Assembly: GCA_937899715.1 (NCBI GenBank)
Contig: CALCNX010000050.1
Coordinates: 62,001-126,000 of the forward strand
DNA length: 64,000 nucleotides
Source of the DNA: an uncultured bacterium
GTDB lineage: Bacteria > Bacteroidota > Ignavibacteria > Kapaibacteriales > UBA4661
Direction: 5' to 3'
Below the pieces are notes generated by a model. It saw only the letters and a list, made by a program, of their open reading frames with translations. It was not told the DNA's origin and did no database searches. A program made the position numbers and the translations under genes. Shown here piece after piece: positions 38,662 through 47,838 of the stretch (positions are counted from its first letter, which is position 1; every line of letters begins with the position of its first letter).

Positions 38662-39117
38662 TCACATCGGATTTTGACCAGCCATTGTTTTTTTCTGAAT
38701 CCGCTCTAAACCTGCTGTAACGCCTTGTTGTATCATGCGTCCATAACCATCATCCAATAAAAAGCTGTTACAATGTAATGCCAATTCATAATGTTTTTGT
38801 GCTTCCCTGAAGTCGTGCAAATCTTCATACCCTTTTGCAATATTGAGGTGCAGTGAGGGGTATATGCCTTTGATGCTCCCATCATCCTTCACGTTCATTG
38901 CCAGTTGCAGCGCCAATTCATCCCATTGTAGTTTATCGGCAATGCTGTTTTGGTGACGGGCAACGTAATGGGCAGCCACACATTTCTCAACGTCATCAGA
39001 AGCAATATTCCACGCCTGTTGAAAAATCTCGGCAGCTTCTTGGCGTTTGCCTTCACCTTCTAAACTCATACCCTGTGCGCAAAGCTGAACAATCGGATTA
39101 TTAGGGTCGAATGTCAT
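38662..39117 (-). CDS. TPR-like hypothetical protein
   Basis: The protein has 151 residues from ATG at 39117, chosen because AGGAAGAA precedes it and because the frame upstream (to 39315) encodes a decayed HsdM fragment. Helix pairs with small residues spaced as in TPRs are seen at QAAEIFQQAWNIASDD, HLNIAKGYEDLHDFREAQKHYELAL and further. No enzyme motif is visible. It is probably a protein-interaction module. Relatives of unknown function are often stand-alone. It precedes the cupin gene. Confidence 0.7.
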   Translation of the reverse strand: MTFDPNNPIVQLCAQGMSLEGEGKRQEAAEIFQQAWNIASDDVEKCVAAHYVARHQNSIADKLQWDELALQLAMNVKDDGSIKGIYPSLHLNIAKGYEDLHDFREAQKHYELALHCNSFLLDDGYGRMIQQGVTAGLERIQKKTMAGQNPM

Positions 39118-39165
39118 AACTGTTTCTTCCTTTGATTGATAAGTCACCGCCCGTAAAAACCGATC

Positions 39166-39476
39166 GTCTTTGGCGGGTTTCATTTTGGAGATTATCTGCT
39201 GCAGAAAGACCAACGAACCGTCGTTGACAGGCGGCAATCCCTCATCAAATCTGCCCGCAAAGCCAAAGCTTTTGTGTTCATCGGTGACAATTCTGAATTT
39301 TTTAATCCACGCCAAACGGCAAATTGGAAAGCATATAATCGAAGTGTTATGCTGTCAAGCCTTCTTGCACGAGTGTGCCGTCATACTTGATGTTCTGCTC
39401 TTTGACAAGCGTATCTGCTTTGCAAATGGCATACGATCTGGGGGTTAATTTCCTGTACGAAAATTTCCGCTTTCAT
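39166..39476 (-). pseudogene. Decayed hsdM fragment (type I DNA methyltransferase)
   Basis: Reading leftward in three frames, the peptide order matches the catalytic middle of HsdM. First comes MKAEIFVQEINP (39476-39441). A one-base insertion in a C-run shifts to RSYAICKADTLVKEQ and on to EGLTA and a TAA. Then HFDYMLSNLPFGVD, where the DNA-methylase motif NPPF has become NLPF. A two-base loss follows, and GFAGRFDEGLPPVNDGSL and LFLQ-like FLQQIISKMKP end at about 39166. No N-terminal or C-terminal part remains nearby, and no HsdS/HsdR is present. This is a relic of a type I restriction-modification system. Confidence 0.8.
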
Positions 39477-39682
39477 TACATAGGGATACAATTCGTAGAA
39501 TCACTTTCAATCATTTCAGCGACAAACGCAAAATTGTATCAAGTGTTTCGTCTTTGCCTTTCTTTATTGGCGGTATAGGGCGCCTGGGTTTGTTTTTTTA
39601 GCGGGTTCGCGCAGCACAAAAGCAGGAAAACAACGTTGCTCTTGGCGGCTATGTATAAACACGGTATCGGCATAATATAAAA
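39477..39682. other. Non-coding, probably decayed region
   Basis: About 200 bp beside the hsdM relic. It may be more of the same decayed locus, but I can recognise no further HsdM or HsdS peptide in any frame. Confidence 0.35.
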
Positions 39683-39719
39683 CAAGCGACAAAGCAGCAA
39701 ATACGTGCTTTGTCGCTTG
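39683..39719 (-). terminator. Intrinsic terminator of ychF
   Basis: CAAGCGACAAAGCA (39683-39696) pairs perfectly with TGCTTTGTCGCTTG (39706-39719), a 14-bp stem. Read leftward it is followed by TTTTATATT. It lies 20 bases past the ychF stop. Confidence 0.88.
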
Positions 39720-39739
39720 AAAAATTGATTGCTTTTTGC

Positions 39740-40834
39740 CTAGACGTTAAATCGGAAATACATAATATCCCCATCCTGTGTCACATACTCCTTACCCTCC
39801 ACGCGGTACAAGCCTGCTTCCTTCACAGCGGCTTCCGAACCAAGTCGCATCAAGTCTGCATACTTCATCACCTCGGCACGAATAAAGCCTTTTTCAAAAT
39901 CGGTGTGAATGGCAGCCGCCGCTTTTGGCGCTTTCACGTCGCGTTCCACCGTCCACGCGCGTACTTCCTTCTTTCCGGCGGTGAAATAGGTTATCAAATT
40001 GAGAAGCGTGTAGCCCTCGCGTATCACGCGGTGCAGCCCCGGCTCGGTCATGCCCATATCCGCCAAAAATGCCTCGCGGTCTTCGGCTTCCAATTCAGCA
40101 ATTTCGGCTTCGATGTTGGCACAAATCGGCACCACCAGTGAGCCGTCGCGCTTGGCAATTTCACGGACTGCATCAATGTACTTGTTCCCGTTTTTCATGC
40201 CGTCTTCGTCGGTGTTGGTGATGAACATCACGGGTTTGTCGGTGATGAGGTATAATTGCGACAGCACCGCAAGATTTTCGTCTGCATGAGAAAAGTTTTT
40301 TGCCAATTTCCCACTATCCAAATGTGCTCGGAGCGCTGTCAAGACCTCAAGTTCCGCCTTTGCATCTTTGTCTTGTGCTCGTGCTTTTTTCTCTACCGCT
40401 TGCATACGTTTTTCGACCGTGTCGAGGTCTTTGAACACAAGTTCGGTTTCGATGATTTCAATGTCGCGGGCAGGATCAACGCCGCCCTGCACGTGAATCA
40501 CATTGTCGTTCTCAAAGCAGCGCACCACGTGAGCAATCGCACTCACCTGACGGATATGCGATAAAAACTGATTCCCCAAGCCTTCGCCCGAAGCCGCGCC
40601 CTTCACCAAGCCCGCAATATCAACGAACTCAATCGTCGTGGGGACGGTGCTATCGGTTTGATACATTGCCGAGAGCTTGTCGAGACGCTCGTCCGGCACG
40701 TTCACAATGCCCACATTTGGGTCAATGGTGCAAAAGGGGTAATTAGATGCTTCCACGCCGCTTGCCGTAAGCGCGTTAAAGAGGGTTGATTTGCCGACGT
40801 TGGGAAGCCCGACGATGCCACAGTTGAAGCCCAT
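39740..40834 (-). CDS. ychF: YchF/OLA1-type GTPase/ATPase
   Basis: This 364-residue ribosome-associated NTPase has the P-loop GLPNVGKSTLFNAL, switch region DIAGLVKGA and the altered base-specificity motif ITNTDED (NxxE), which underlies ATP preference in the family. A coiled-coil stretch lies at about 125-165. The C-terminal TGS domain has TYFTAGKKEVRAWT and the terminal GDIMYFRFNV. It is linked to translation and redox-stress control in other bacteria. TATATTTG at 40904-40897 upstream may be its promoter, and a strong terminator follows. Confidence 0.97.
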   Translation of the reverse strand: MGFNCGIVGLPNVGKSTLFNALTASGVEASNYPFCTIDPNVGIVNVPDERLDKLSAMYQTDSTVPTTIEFVDIAGLVKGAASGEGLGNQFLSHIRQVSAIAHVVRCFENDNVIHVQGGVDPARDIEIIETELVFKDLDTVEKRMQAVEKKARAQDKDAKAELEVLTALRAHLDSGKLAKNFSHADENLAVLSQLYLITDKPVMFITNTDEDGMKNGNKYIDAVREIAKRDGSLVVPICANIEAEIAELEAEDREAFLADMGMTEPGLHRVIREGYTLLNLITYFTAGKKEVRAWTVERDVKAPKAAAAIHTDFEKGFIRAEVMKYADLMRLGSEAAVKEAGLYRVEGKEYVTQDGDIMYFRFNV

Positions 40835-40896
40835 AGTTGTAGAGAATGAGAAATGACGAATGAGGAATTACGAATGTGTAAGAAGTTCAAAGACTG

Positions 40897-40904
40897 CAAA
40901 TATA
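40897..40904 (-). promoter_or_regulatory. Candidate -7 element of ychF
   Basis: Read leftward it is TATATTTG, the same sequence as in the proS promoter, about 60 bases upstream of the ychF ATG. A clean TTTG at -33 is not visible. Confidence 0.4.
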
Positions 40905-41102
40905 CGGCTTTTGCGGGAAATGAACGCCATCCAAGATTGTATAATTCTTCCGCTCACTACGCAATATTTTTTCCCAAGTACAGCACAAAAATTGTATCTT
41001 ATGCGCGGCGTTACCACAGCATTGCTGCTGTGTTTATTTTGTTGTGTTCATTCTTTGCTTGCAGCCAAACTATACGATTTTACTTCCTTTCCCACTACGA
41101 TT

Positions 41103-42416
41103 ATGACCACCAAACCCCGCCTTAATTTCTGGCAAATCTGGAACATGAGTTTCGGATTTCTCGGCATCCAATTTGGTTTTGCTTTGCAAAATGCCAACGT
41201 GAGCCGCATTTTCGAGACCCTCGGCGCAAACCCCGACGCAATACCGATTCTCTGGATTGCGGCACCCACCACAGGCTTGCTCGTGCAGCCGATTATTGGC
41301 TACATGAGCGACCGCACATGGGGGCGCTTGGGGCGGCGGCGACCGTATTTTCTCGTTGGGGCTATTCTTGCGTCGTTGGCGCTTATTGCTATGCCCAATT
41401 CGACGGCATTGTGGGTGGCTGCGGGCTTGCTCTGGATAATGGATGCTTCCATCAATATCTCCATGGAACCGTTTCGTGCGCTTGTGGGCGATATGCTCCC
41501 ACCAGAGCAGCGTACAACGGGCTTTGCGGTGCAAAGTTTTTTCATTGGTACGGGTGCGGTGATTGCCTCAGCACTTCCGTATATGCTCACGAACTGGTTT
41601 GGCGTAGCGAATACTGCTCCAAGCGGCGCTATTCCTCCATCGGTGGTGTGGTCGTTTTATTTGGGTGCATTTGCGTTCATTGGCGCGGTCGTCTGGACAG
41701 TGCTGAAAACGCAGGAATATCCGCCCGAAAACATGAGTGAATTTGAGCGCGAGAAACAGCAACAAAGCGGCTTTGTGAACAGTCTGGCGCACGGAGCAAA
41801 AGAAATTATCGCATCCTTTGCTGAAATGCCACTCACAATGATTCAGCTTGCCGTAGTGCAGTTTTTTTCGTGGTTCGCACTCTTTTCGATGTGGATTTAC
41901 ACCACCAGTGCCGTCACCAGCCGCATCTATGGCGCGACCGATACCGCTTCTGCCGCCTACAACCAAGGTGCAGACTGGGTGGGGGTGTGCTTTGCGGTCT
42001 ATAACGGTGCTGCCGCAATTTTTGCCTTTATCATTCCGCCCATCGCCGCTAAGACCAGTCGTAAAGCCGTTCACGCGCTGGCACTCGCCTTCGGAGCGCT
42101 CGGCTTGGCTTCGGTCTATGTCGTCTCCAGCCCCCAGATGCTGCTTGTTTCTATGCTAGGAGTGGGCTTTGCATGGGCGAGCATTTTGTCCATGCCCTAC
42201 GCCATTCTTGCGGGTTCCTTGCCGCCGGAGCGCATGGGTGTTTACATGGGAATTTTCAACTTTTTTATCGTCATTCCTCAAATTACGGCTGCTGGAATAT
42301 TGGGATATTTCATGCGCACGTTCTTTGGCAATCAAGCAGTATTTGCACTCATCTTGGGTGGAATTTCTATGCTGATAGCCGCCGGAATGACAATGCTGGT
42401 GAAAGACGAGCAGTAA
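41103..42416 (+). CDS. MFS transporter, SLC45/sugar:proton symporter type
   Basis: The protein has 437 residues from ATG at 41103 (frame open further upstream but with poor sequence). It is a 12-helix transporter of the GPH/SLC45-like sugar symporter group. Signature: NMSFGFLGIQFGFALQNANVSRIFETLGA in TM1, then the loop DRTWGRLGRRRPYFL between TM2 and TM3 (RxGRRRPF-type motif of sucrose/maltose symporters) and a long hydrophilic central loop. It probably imports a sugar or glycoside with a cation. It converges with recQ, 14 bp away. There is no adjacent sugar enzyme. Confidence 0.88.
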   Translation: MTTKPRLNFWQIWNMSFGFLGIQFGFALQNANVSRIFETLGANPDAIPILWIAAPTTGLLVQPIIGYMSDRTWGRLGRRRPYFLVGAILASLALIAMPNSTALWVAAGLLWIMDASINISMEPFRALVGDMLPPEQRTTGFAVQSFFIGTGAVIASALPYMLTNWFGVANTAPSGAIPPSVVWSFYLGAFAFIGAVVWTVLKTQEYPPENMSEFEREKQQQSGFVNSLAHGAKEIIASFAEMPLTMIQLAVVQFFSWFALFSMWIYTTSAVTSRIYGATDTASAAYNQGADWVGVCFAVYNGAAAIFAFIIPPIAAKTSRKAVHALALAFGALGLASVYVVSSPQMLLVSMLGVGFAWASILSMPYAILAGSLPPERMGVYMGIFNFFIVIPQITAAGILGYFMRTFFGNQAVFALILGGISMLIAAGMTMLVKDEQ

Positions 42417-42430
42417 GGCACATTGTAGAT

Positions 42431-45148
42431 TTACCGCACTGCGTTCTGCGCCTGTCCCTCGCGTTCGCTTCGCACAAAGGCAGTCGCAATGCGGAGTTCG
42501 TGCCATTCCACCTCGCCGTGAACCGCAGCACGAACATCCTTCAAAAAAGCATCGGGGCGAATCTGCAAAAATTCTTTGACGACCGCATAAAGTTCTTCGC
42601 GGACAAAACGCCCTCGCTCCAGCACCACACCTTGCTCCAAGGCAACTTGGATGTGCTGCGCAACCGTACCGACGTTCAAATGGCGCTTGTGAGCGGTCTC
42701 CTCCACCGAAAGCCCTGAGCGCAGCATGGCGAGTGTTCGCTGCACCGCATCGGGCAAAGCACTTGTATCCATACCGCTTTCGGCGGCTCTATGACGCAAG
42801 AATCCTTGAACTGCTTGCAAAAAAATCGGCGCAAAACGGTACAAACACACATCGCTCAGATAGCGTACTTCCCGCTTCATCTCTTGCACCGTGCGTGGAA
42901 GAGCATTCACAAGCGCGATGAGCGACCTGTCGTCCACGATAATATGCGGGGCGATTTGATAGAGCGATGCCAATTCGTCCCGCACACGCTGTGCTTGGGC
43001 AAAAAGTTCGGGATAGGAGCATGTATCGCGGTTGTAGCCGTCCAGCTGTGCAGGTTCCGGCACAGAAGGCAGCTTTGATGCGCCTTGCGGCGTGAGATAA
43101 AGCGTCGGAAAACGCTCCTCGCTGATACCAAGCCACTGCGCTTCCAGTGCCGTTTGCAGCGCCTCGCTGACTTCTTGTTCGGAAAATTTTGAGGCTGCAC
43201 CAAATCCCGTAAGGCGATGTAAACCAAATTTGCGCACTTTTTCCGACGATTTTTTGCCAAGCACCACATCGGCTATGACCGTGCGCCCGAAGCGCCCGTC
43301 CAGCTCCGCTGCCACATTCAAGATTTGCTGCAAAAGAAACTGCTTTTTGGGCGAAAGGCTTTCGCTTTTTTGTATCGTTTTTTCTGCCTGACGGCACGAC
43401 GAACATCGCCCACAATGCGGCTCCACATCTGCCTCGCCGAAGTACGTGAGGAGCACATCACGCTTACATTCGGTCGTGGTGGCGTAGCGTTCCACCGATT
43501 CCAGCTTTTGCATTGCCCGCTCACGGCGCAGCGTCAGTTTTTGCCAATCCACAGGGAGACTTTTGGTGAGGTGTGCTTTTGGAAATCGTTCCAGAAGAAG
43601 CGTGATTCCATCGGACATTCCGGGCGGTTCAAATCGCACCAAACGCCCATATTCAAACGCTCGCATTGCCTCCAAAAAGGCTTCTACGGTAACGCCATGT
43701 TTGCGCCAAACGTCTTGCACATCAAATTCCACCAATTCGTGAAAGGCAGCGCTCCCCACAAGCCGCATGAGCGCATTCAGCGCATTGCGCCTGCTCTCCG
43801 GCACGTTGCTGTGGTATTCCCGTAGGCGCTCGCGCGTCGCCAGAAACTGGACTCGTGCCGTGCGCCCCGCAGAGCCGCGCCGGAGAACATTTGCTCGTTC
43901 CAGTAAGTTCACCGCAGCACCTGCTTCTGCCGGATGAACGCCCAGCGCCGAAGCAAGACGGGCATCGTCCAGAGGGGACGGACGAACAGCCTTTTCACCA
44001 TTGCCTACTTGAACGCTGTCGTAGAGCAGGGTGTAAATTTTTTCCACCATTTCGACGGCAGGGAAACTCGAATGCAAGAAAAACTCCATGAGTCGGCGGT
44101 CGGCGGGCGTGTAGAGCAGTGTGCAATCAGCTGCTTCGCCGTCGCGCCCTGCCCGCCCTGCTTCCTGATAGTACGCCTCCAGCGAAAGCGTGAGGTCGCA
44201 GTGAATCACGTTGCGCACGTCTGCCTTGTCAATCCCCATCCCAAAGGCATTCGTGGCAACGATTGTTTTGCACTCACCGCCCAGAAACCGCTCCAGCACT
44301 GACTTTCGGAAGGTATCGCTCAATCCGGCATGATAGGGTTGCACGGGCAAATTATAGTCCCGAAGCGCTTGAGTGAACTGCTCAACACGCTTGCGAGAGC
44401 CGCAATAGACAATGTTTGTGCCGCGCGAGGAGGCGCAAATGTCCGCCAAACGCACGGTTTTGTCGTGATCCGCCTCGACGATATAATTCAAATTCGGGCG
44501 ATCGAACCCCCGTATAAAGCGCTCCGGTTCTCGCATTTGAAGTTGGGCGAGAATATCTTCCTGCACCTCCGGCGTTGCTGTGGCGGTCAGGGCAATCGTT
44601 GGTAAGCGTCCCAGCACGGCATTTGCTTCGGCAATTCCAAGATATGCCGGACGAAAATCATGCCCCCACTCCGAGACGCAATGCGCCTCATCCACCGCCA
44701 AGAACGACCATTCCACGCGCTGCATTTCTTCCAAAAACTGCTTACTTTCGAGACGTTCCGGTGCGACGTAGATGAGCTTGTATGCGCCTTCCCGTGCGGA
44801 TTGCATCCGGCGGCGAATTTCTTCAAACGGCAACGAAGAATTGATAAAGCAGCCCGGAATTCCTGCTCGCTCCAGCGTCCGCACTTGGTCTTGCATAAGC
44901 GCAATGAGCGGCGAAATTACAAGCGCCGTGCCGTCCATCATCAGCGCGGGAATTTGATAGCAGAGCGATTTCCCGCCGCCGGTGGGCATGACGACAAATG
45001 TGTCTCGGCAACTGAGGATAGAGGTAATCACCTCGCTCTGTCCCGCACGAAAGCTGGTGTGTCCGAAGTATTGGCGCAAGAGTGTGAGTGCAAGCCGCTC
45101 GTTTAGGCTTGCAGAAGTGTGCGGCTTTGATGCGAAAGATTCGGTCAT
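42431..45148 (-). CDS. recQ: ATP-dependent DNA helicase RecQ
   Basis: The protein has 905 residues from ATG at 45148 (M13 of the longest frame). It unwinds DNA 3'-5' in recombination repair. Domains: helicase core with PTGGGKSLCYQIP (motif I), LAVDEAHCVSEWGHDFRP (motif II DEAH), ATATPEV, GSRKRVEQF, and QEAGRAGRDGE (motif VI); then a Zn-binding RQC domain with CKRDVLLTYFGE and HCGRCSSCR; winged helix; HRDC domain (LFAQAQRVRDELA...); and a final helix-turn-helix (LSVEETAHKRHLNVGTVAQHI). The family is usually about 600-750 residues; this longer form carries the HTH extension. TATTTTTG upstream suits a promoter. Confidence 0.97.
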   Translation of the reverse strand: MTESFASKPHTSASLNERLALTLLRQYFGHTSFRAGQSEVITSILSCRDTFVVMPTGGGKSLCYQIPALMMDGTALVISPLIALMQDQVRTLERAGIPGCFINSSLPFEEIRRRMQSAREGAYKLIYVAPERLESKQFLEEMQRVEWSFLAVDEAHCVSEWGHDFRPAYLGIAEANAVLGRLPTIALTATATPEVQEDILAQLQMREPERFIRGFDRPNLNYIVEADHDKTVRLADICASSRGTNIVYCGSRKRVEQFTQALRDYNLPVQPYHAGLSDTFRKSVLERFLGGECKTIVATNAFGMGIDKADVRNVIHCDLTLSLEAYYQEAGRAGRDGEAADCTLLYTPADRRLMEFFLHSSFPAVEMVEKIYTLLYDSVQVGNGEKAVRPSPLDDARLASALGVHPAEAGAAVNLLERANVLRRGSAGRTARVQFLATRERLREYHSNVPESRRNALNALMRLVGSAAFHELVEFDVQDVWRKHGVTVEAFLEAMRAFEYGRLVRFEPPGMSDGITLLLERFPKAHLTKSLPVDWQKLTLRRERAMQKLESVERYATTTECKRDVLLTYFGEADVEPHCGRCSSCRQAEKTIQKSESLSPKKQFLLQQILNVAAELDGRFGRTVIADVVLGKKSSEKVRKFGLHRLTGFGAASKFSEQEVSEALQTALEAQWLGISEERFPTLYLTPQGASKLPSVPEPAQLDGYNRDTCSYPELFAQAQRVRDELASLYQIAPHIIVDDRSLIALVNALPRTVQEMKREVRYLSDVCLYRFAPIFLQAVQGFLRHRAAESGMDTSALPDAVQRTLAMLRSGLSVEETAHKRHLNVGTVAQHIQVALEQGVVLERGRFVREELYAVVKEFLQIRPDAFLKDVRAAVHGEVEWHELRIATAFVRSEREGQAQNAVR

Positions 45149-45181
45149 GGTGGTGAATGCGAAAATGTATGGTGTTCTGCT

Positions 45182-45189
45182 CAAAAATA
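45182..45189 (-). promoter_or_regulatory. Candidate -7 element of recQ
   Basis: Read leftward it is TATTTTTG, matching TAnnTTTG, 33 bases upstream of the recQ start. The -33 box is poor. Confidence 0.35.
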
Positions 45190-45274
45190 CAATCTTTGCA
45201 GGAATTTACTACGATATGCTTGTTGGCGTGAGGTCGCTAACGCACACACAGTCTTGCATTGAGAAAAAATTTTC

Positions 45275-45305
45275 TTGGTCAATCCCATAACCTTCCGTAC
45301 TTTCG
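45275..45305 (+). promoter_or_regulatory. Candidate promoter of the small membrane protein gene
   Basis: TTGG (45275-45278) is followed after about 19-20 bases by TACTTTCG (45298-45305), close to the TTTG/TAnnTTTG pattern. The long leader (126 bases) precedes the coding start. Confidence 0.35.
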
Positions 45306-45430
45306 CTCCTGCTCATACCTTACACAATCCTTGCACAACAGCCAAAGCACCGTTCACAAACCGACTCTATTATTATTCAAATCTTCATTATTCAAACTTG
45401 TTTCATTCCAATTTTTTGAGAGGATTTAGT

Positions 45431-45790
45431 ATGTCCCAAGCACACGCAGAACATATCGAACACACCGAGGACTTGCACCCGAACCCACTTATGACCACCA
45501 TTGGCGTAGTGGCGGCCCTCACGGCGGCATGGTTCCTGACGATGATTCTTCCGGTCGTGATTCACGCACCACGCTTTGCTACGGGCATTGCGTTGGGTGT
45601 AGTCGGCATCTGGACAGGCGCTTTTTCTAATGCCGCCGGTCTTTTCCCGAACTTGCAGCGTTTCATGGAAACTTTTGGTATCACCCTTTTTGCGTGTTCA
45701 TTTGTGCGCTTTTTGCATCTTGCCGATGTAATGAGCGGCGCAGAAGGTTTTATCGGTTCTCTGGGCAAATTCCTGATGCTGTTTATGTAA
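45431..45790 (+). CDS. Small two-to-three-helix membrane protein
   Basis: The protein has 119 residues from ATG at 45431, with GAGAGGATTT upstream as ribosome site. The first 20 residues are His/Glu-rich (HAEHIEHTEDLHP), then three hydrophobic segments follow (about 24-48, 52-72 and 82-97), ending with a short hydrophobic C-terminus. It has its own candidate promoter and a strong terminator, which supports a real, well-expressed gene. I recognise no family. The His-rich end could bind a metal, but this is only a guess. Confidence 0.75.
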   Translation: MSQAHAEHIEHTEDLHPNPLMTTIGVVAALTAAWFLTMILPVVIHAPRFATGIALGVVGIWTGAFSNAAGLFPNLQRFMETFGITLFACSFVRFLHLADVMSGAEGFIGSLGKFLMLFM

Positions 45791-45815
45791 ATAACAGTTT
45801 TCAGCCTAGAATGAC

Positions 45816-45862
45816 AAAGCCCTCGCAGCGCATCAATACACGCTGTGAGGGCTTTTTGCTTT
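45816..45862 (+). terminator. Strong intrinsic terminator of the small membrane protein gene
   Basis: AAAGCCCTCGCAGCG (45816-45830) pairs with CGCTGTGAGGGCTTT (45841-45855), with one G-T pair, followed by TTTTTGC. It lies 26 bases after the stop. Confidence 0.88.
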
Positions 45863-45890
45863 CATGCAGTACGTTAAGAATCTACTCGTT

Positions 45891-46649
45891 CTATCTGTTG
45901 CCTATTTCACATGGTTCCCAACGCTTGGGCGGAAGTCCGACGCGCTTGTATGTACCGTTAAACTGTACGTTCATGCCACCGCAATTTCCATTGTCTTCGC
46001 TTACAATCATTTCATCGTTGACGATTCTCATGGTAAAGCCGCATGATTCCTTGTCGGGCGTTTCTTTGTAGAGAACTGTTGTGCCGCGCAACGATGCCAA
46101 ACCACACGTCTCTCCGGTGTGAATATTGTCTTTTTGTGTCTGACTCACCCAAAATGCCTCTCCTTGTATGCGGACGGATCTTGATGCTGCTTGCTTCTGC
46201 ACTTGTAGATCAATCGTCGCGCCATCGGTACCGAAGCGCTGATAACTGCCACTGATTCCGTCCCATCCAGCAGGTGTTGGTACGGGTTTGAGTGCACAAG
46301 GAAACGTTTTTTTACCGTCTGGACTTGTCCACGAACCGGCAAATGTACCGTTTGCAGCAAATTTTCCCACAAATGTACCCGTCTTTTTATTCTTCTCGGC
46401 AAATTCTTCCAGCACGACTTCGCCCTTCAGTGTTATCGTGCCCGTGAGTGCTATGCTCGCGCCATTTTTTGTGTACAAATACTCACCCGACACCTTTCCG
46501 TCTTTGGTTGTAAGCGACATATACACGCCCAAATTTTTACCGATTGTGCCCATGTAACTCCCTTGTTGGGCAGAAAGGTTCATTGGAACAAGAATTGCCA
46601 GAACAAGCAACCGTGCACAGCCCCGCAGATAAGCAAACATTTGTACCAT
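45891..46649 (-). CDS. Exported hypothetical protein
   Basis: The protein has about 252 residues from ATG at 46649, chosen because GGAG lies eight bases upstream. A signal peptide spans about 1-27 (to NLSAQQ). The rest is beta-rich, with Gly/Thr patches (GTFVGKFAANGTFAGSW) that suggest a repeated beta-meander, then a Cys-containing C-terminal half (CGFTMRIV, GNCGGMNVQFNGTYKRV). Several cysteines may form disulfides. I recognise no family. It could be a periplasmic or surface lipocalin/beta-sandwich protein (inference). Confidence 0.7.
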   Translation of the reverse strand: MVQMFAYLRGCARLLVLAILVPMNLSAQQGSYMGTIGKNLGVYMSLTTKDGKVSGEYLYTKNGASIALTGTITLKGEVVLEEFAEKNKKTGTFVGKFAANGTFAGSWTSPDGKKTFPCALKPVPTPAGWDGISGSYQRFGTDGATIDLQVQKQAASRSVRIQGEAFWVSQTQKDNIHTGETCGLASLRGTTVLYKETPDKESCGFTMRIVNDEMIVSEDNGNCGGMNVQFNGTYKRVGLPPKRWEPCEIGNR

Positions 46650-46701
46650 AGCGGTCTCCAAAGTAGTGTTGAAAACACAGTGTTGAAATTGAAAAAGTTC
46701 A

Positions 46702-47088
46702 TTATGGCTTGGTAAAAACCGCTTGCAGATTCGGGATTTCTGCCAGAGAGCGATAAATAATTTTACCCTTCTCTACACCAGTTGCCACCATCTCGTCTGC
46801 TCCTTGCGATGCACCGCCCACTCGCAAGACCGCGGTGCAGAAATCCACTAAGCGCATGGCAACAGGATGAAACATTTCCGTGAAAACCTTGTCGCCAAGC
46901 TCTTTTCCGCCTGCTGTCTCAATCAGTGGCAGTGCAAACCATTCACCTAAAACGGGCAAGTGCCCCAGCGCGTAAATCTGCAATGCGATTTCGCTCATAA
47001 ATTCTACATTTTTCTGAATCAATTCGGGCTGGTCATTCGTGCCGGAGCGATACGGTCCGGCGACCAGAATCATTTGTGGTTTGTTCAT
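46702..47088 (-). CDS. DUF4406/nucleoside-2-deoxyribosyltransferase-like protein
   Basis: The protein has 128 residues from ATG at 47088. It begins MILVAGPYRSGTND, a glycine-rich beta-alpha start as in DUF4406 and the nucleoside deoxyribosyltransferase fold, and later has GASQGADEMVATGVEKGKIIYRSL, a likely nucleotide-site segment. It directly follows nudK (14 bp away) and is probably co-transcribed with it. A role in nucleotide or nucleotide-sugar clean-up would fit that pairing, but no activity is known. Confidence 0.8.
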   Translation of the reverse strand: MNKPQMILVAGPYRSGTNDQPELIQKNVEFMSEIALQIYALGHLPVLGEWFALPLIETAGGKELGDKVFTEMFHPVAMRLVDFCTAVLRVGGASQGADEMVATGVEKGKIIYRSLAEIPNLQAVFTKP

Positions 47089-47102
47089 AGAGAGCAAAGA
47101 AT

Positions 47103-47684
47103 TTATATGAGGCTGTGTATTTGCGCGTATTGCAAGAGCAGAATTGTTTTGCCGTCGCGTATCTGACCGCTTGCTATCATTTGGAGCGCCTCGCCAAAAG
47201 GTAATTCCAGCACTTCGATATTTTCTTGGTCGTCCTCCAAGCCGCCGCCCGCGCCTGTTTTCATCTCTTTGGAATACTCCGCCACAAAAAAATATAAAAT
47301 CTCCGTCACCGAGCCGGGCGACATATATGCTTCAAAGACCTTGCGGACATGGGAGACGGTATAACCAGTTTCCTCTTCGGTTTCACGTCGGATGCAGTCT
47401 TCGGGGTTATTATTGTCCAGCAGCCCGGCGCAGGTTTCGATTAACATTCCCGTTTCGTTGCCGTTCAGATACGTTGGCATACGGAATTGACGGGTGAGAA
47501 TGACGGTCTTGTTTGCTTTGTTGTAGAGGAGAATTGTTGCGCCGTTGCCTCTGTCGTACGCTTCACGGTTTTGCTGCTCCCACGAGCCATCTTTTTTTTG
47601 ATAATCGAAAGTAACTTTACGCAGTGTGTACCAATTGTCGGATAGGATTTCAGTGTGAACGTTTTTTACGGCAGGATTTGTCAT
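47103..47684 (-). CDS. nudK: GDP-mannose pyrophosphatase-type Nudix hydrolase
   Basis: The protein has 193 residues from ATG at 47684. It is a NudK-like Nudix hydrolase that would cleave GDP-mannose or similar nucleotide sugars. The Nudix box [20 protein letters not shown](G) has REUxEExG intact. The close relative E. coli NudK shares IETCAGLLD and [16 protein letters not shown]. It is followed by the DUF4406 gene. Confidence 0.9.
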   Translation of the reverse strand: MTNPAVKNVHTEILSDNWYTLRKVTFDYQKKDGSWEQQNREAYDRGNGATILLYNKANKTVILTRQFRMPTYLNGNETGMLIETCAGLLDNNNPEDCIRRETEEETGYTVSHVRKVFEAYMSPGSVTEILYFFVAEYSKEMKTGAGGGLEDDQENIEVLELPFGEALQMIASGQIRDGKTILLLQYAQIHSLI

Positions 47685-47838
47685 TATGAATGGAGTCAAG
47701 GATGGGTGAGATAGGAAAATAAACAAGAACTCTCATCAAAAGCAGTCAATGGAATACTAATACTACTTCCGAGCAATAGTCTAATGTGTAGCAACCTCTC
47801 TGAATTTAGCGAAATATACAGCTCAATAGCAAACACCA

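Noticed and set aside
39117..39315. Extended N-terminus for the TPR protein starting at the TTG at 39315.
   Set aside because: Those residues match the HsdM catalytic region, and a good ribosome site precedes the ATG at 39117.
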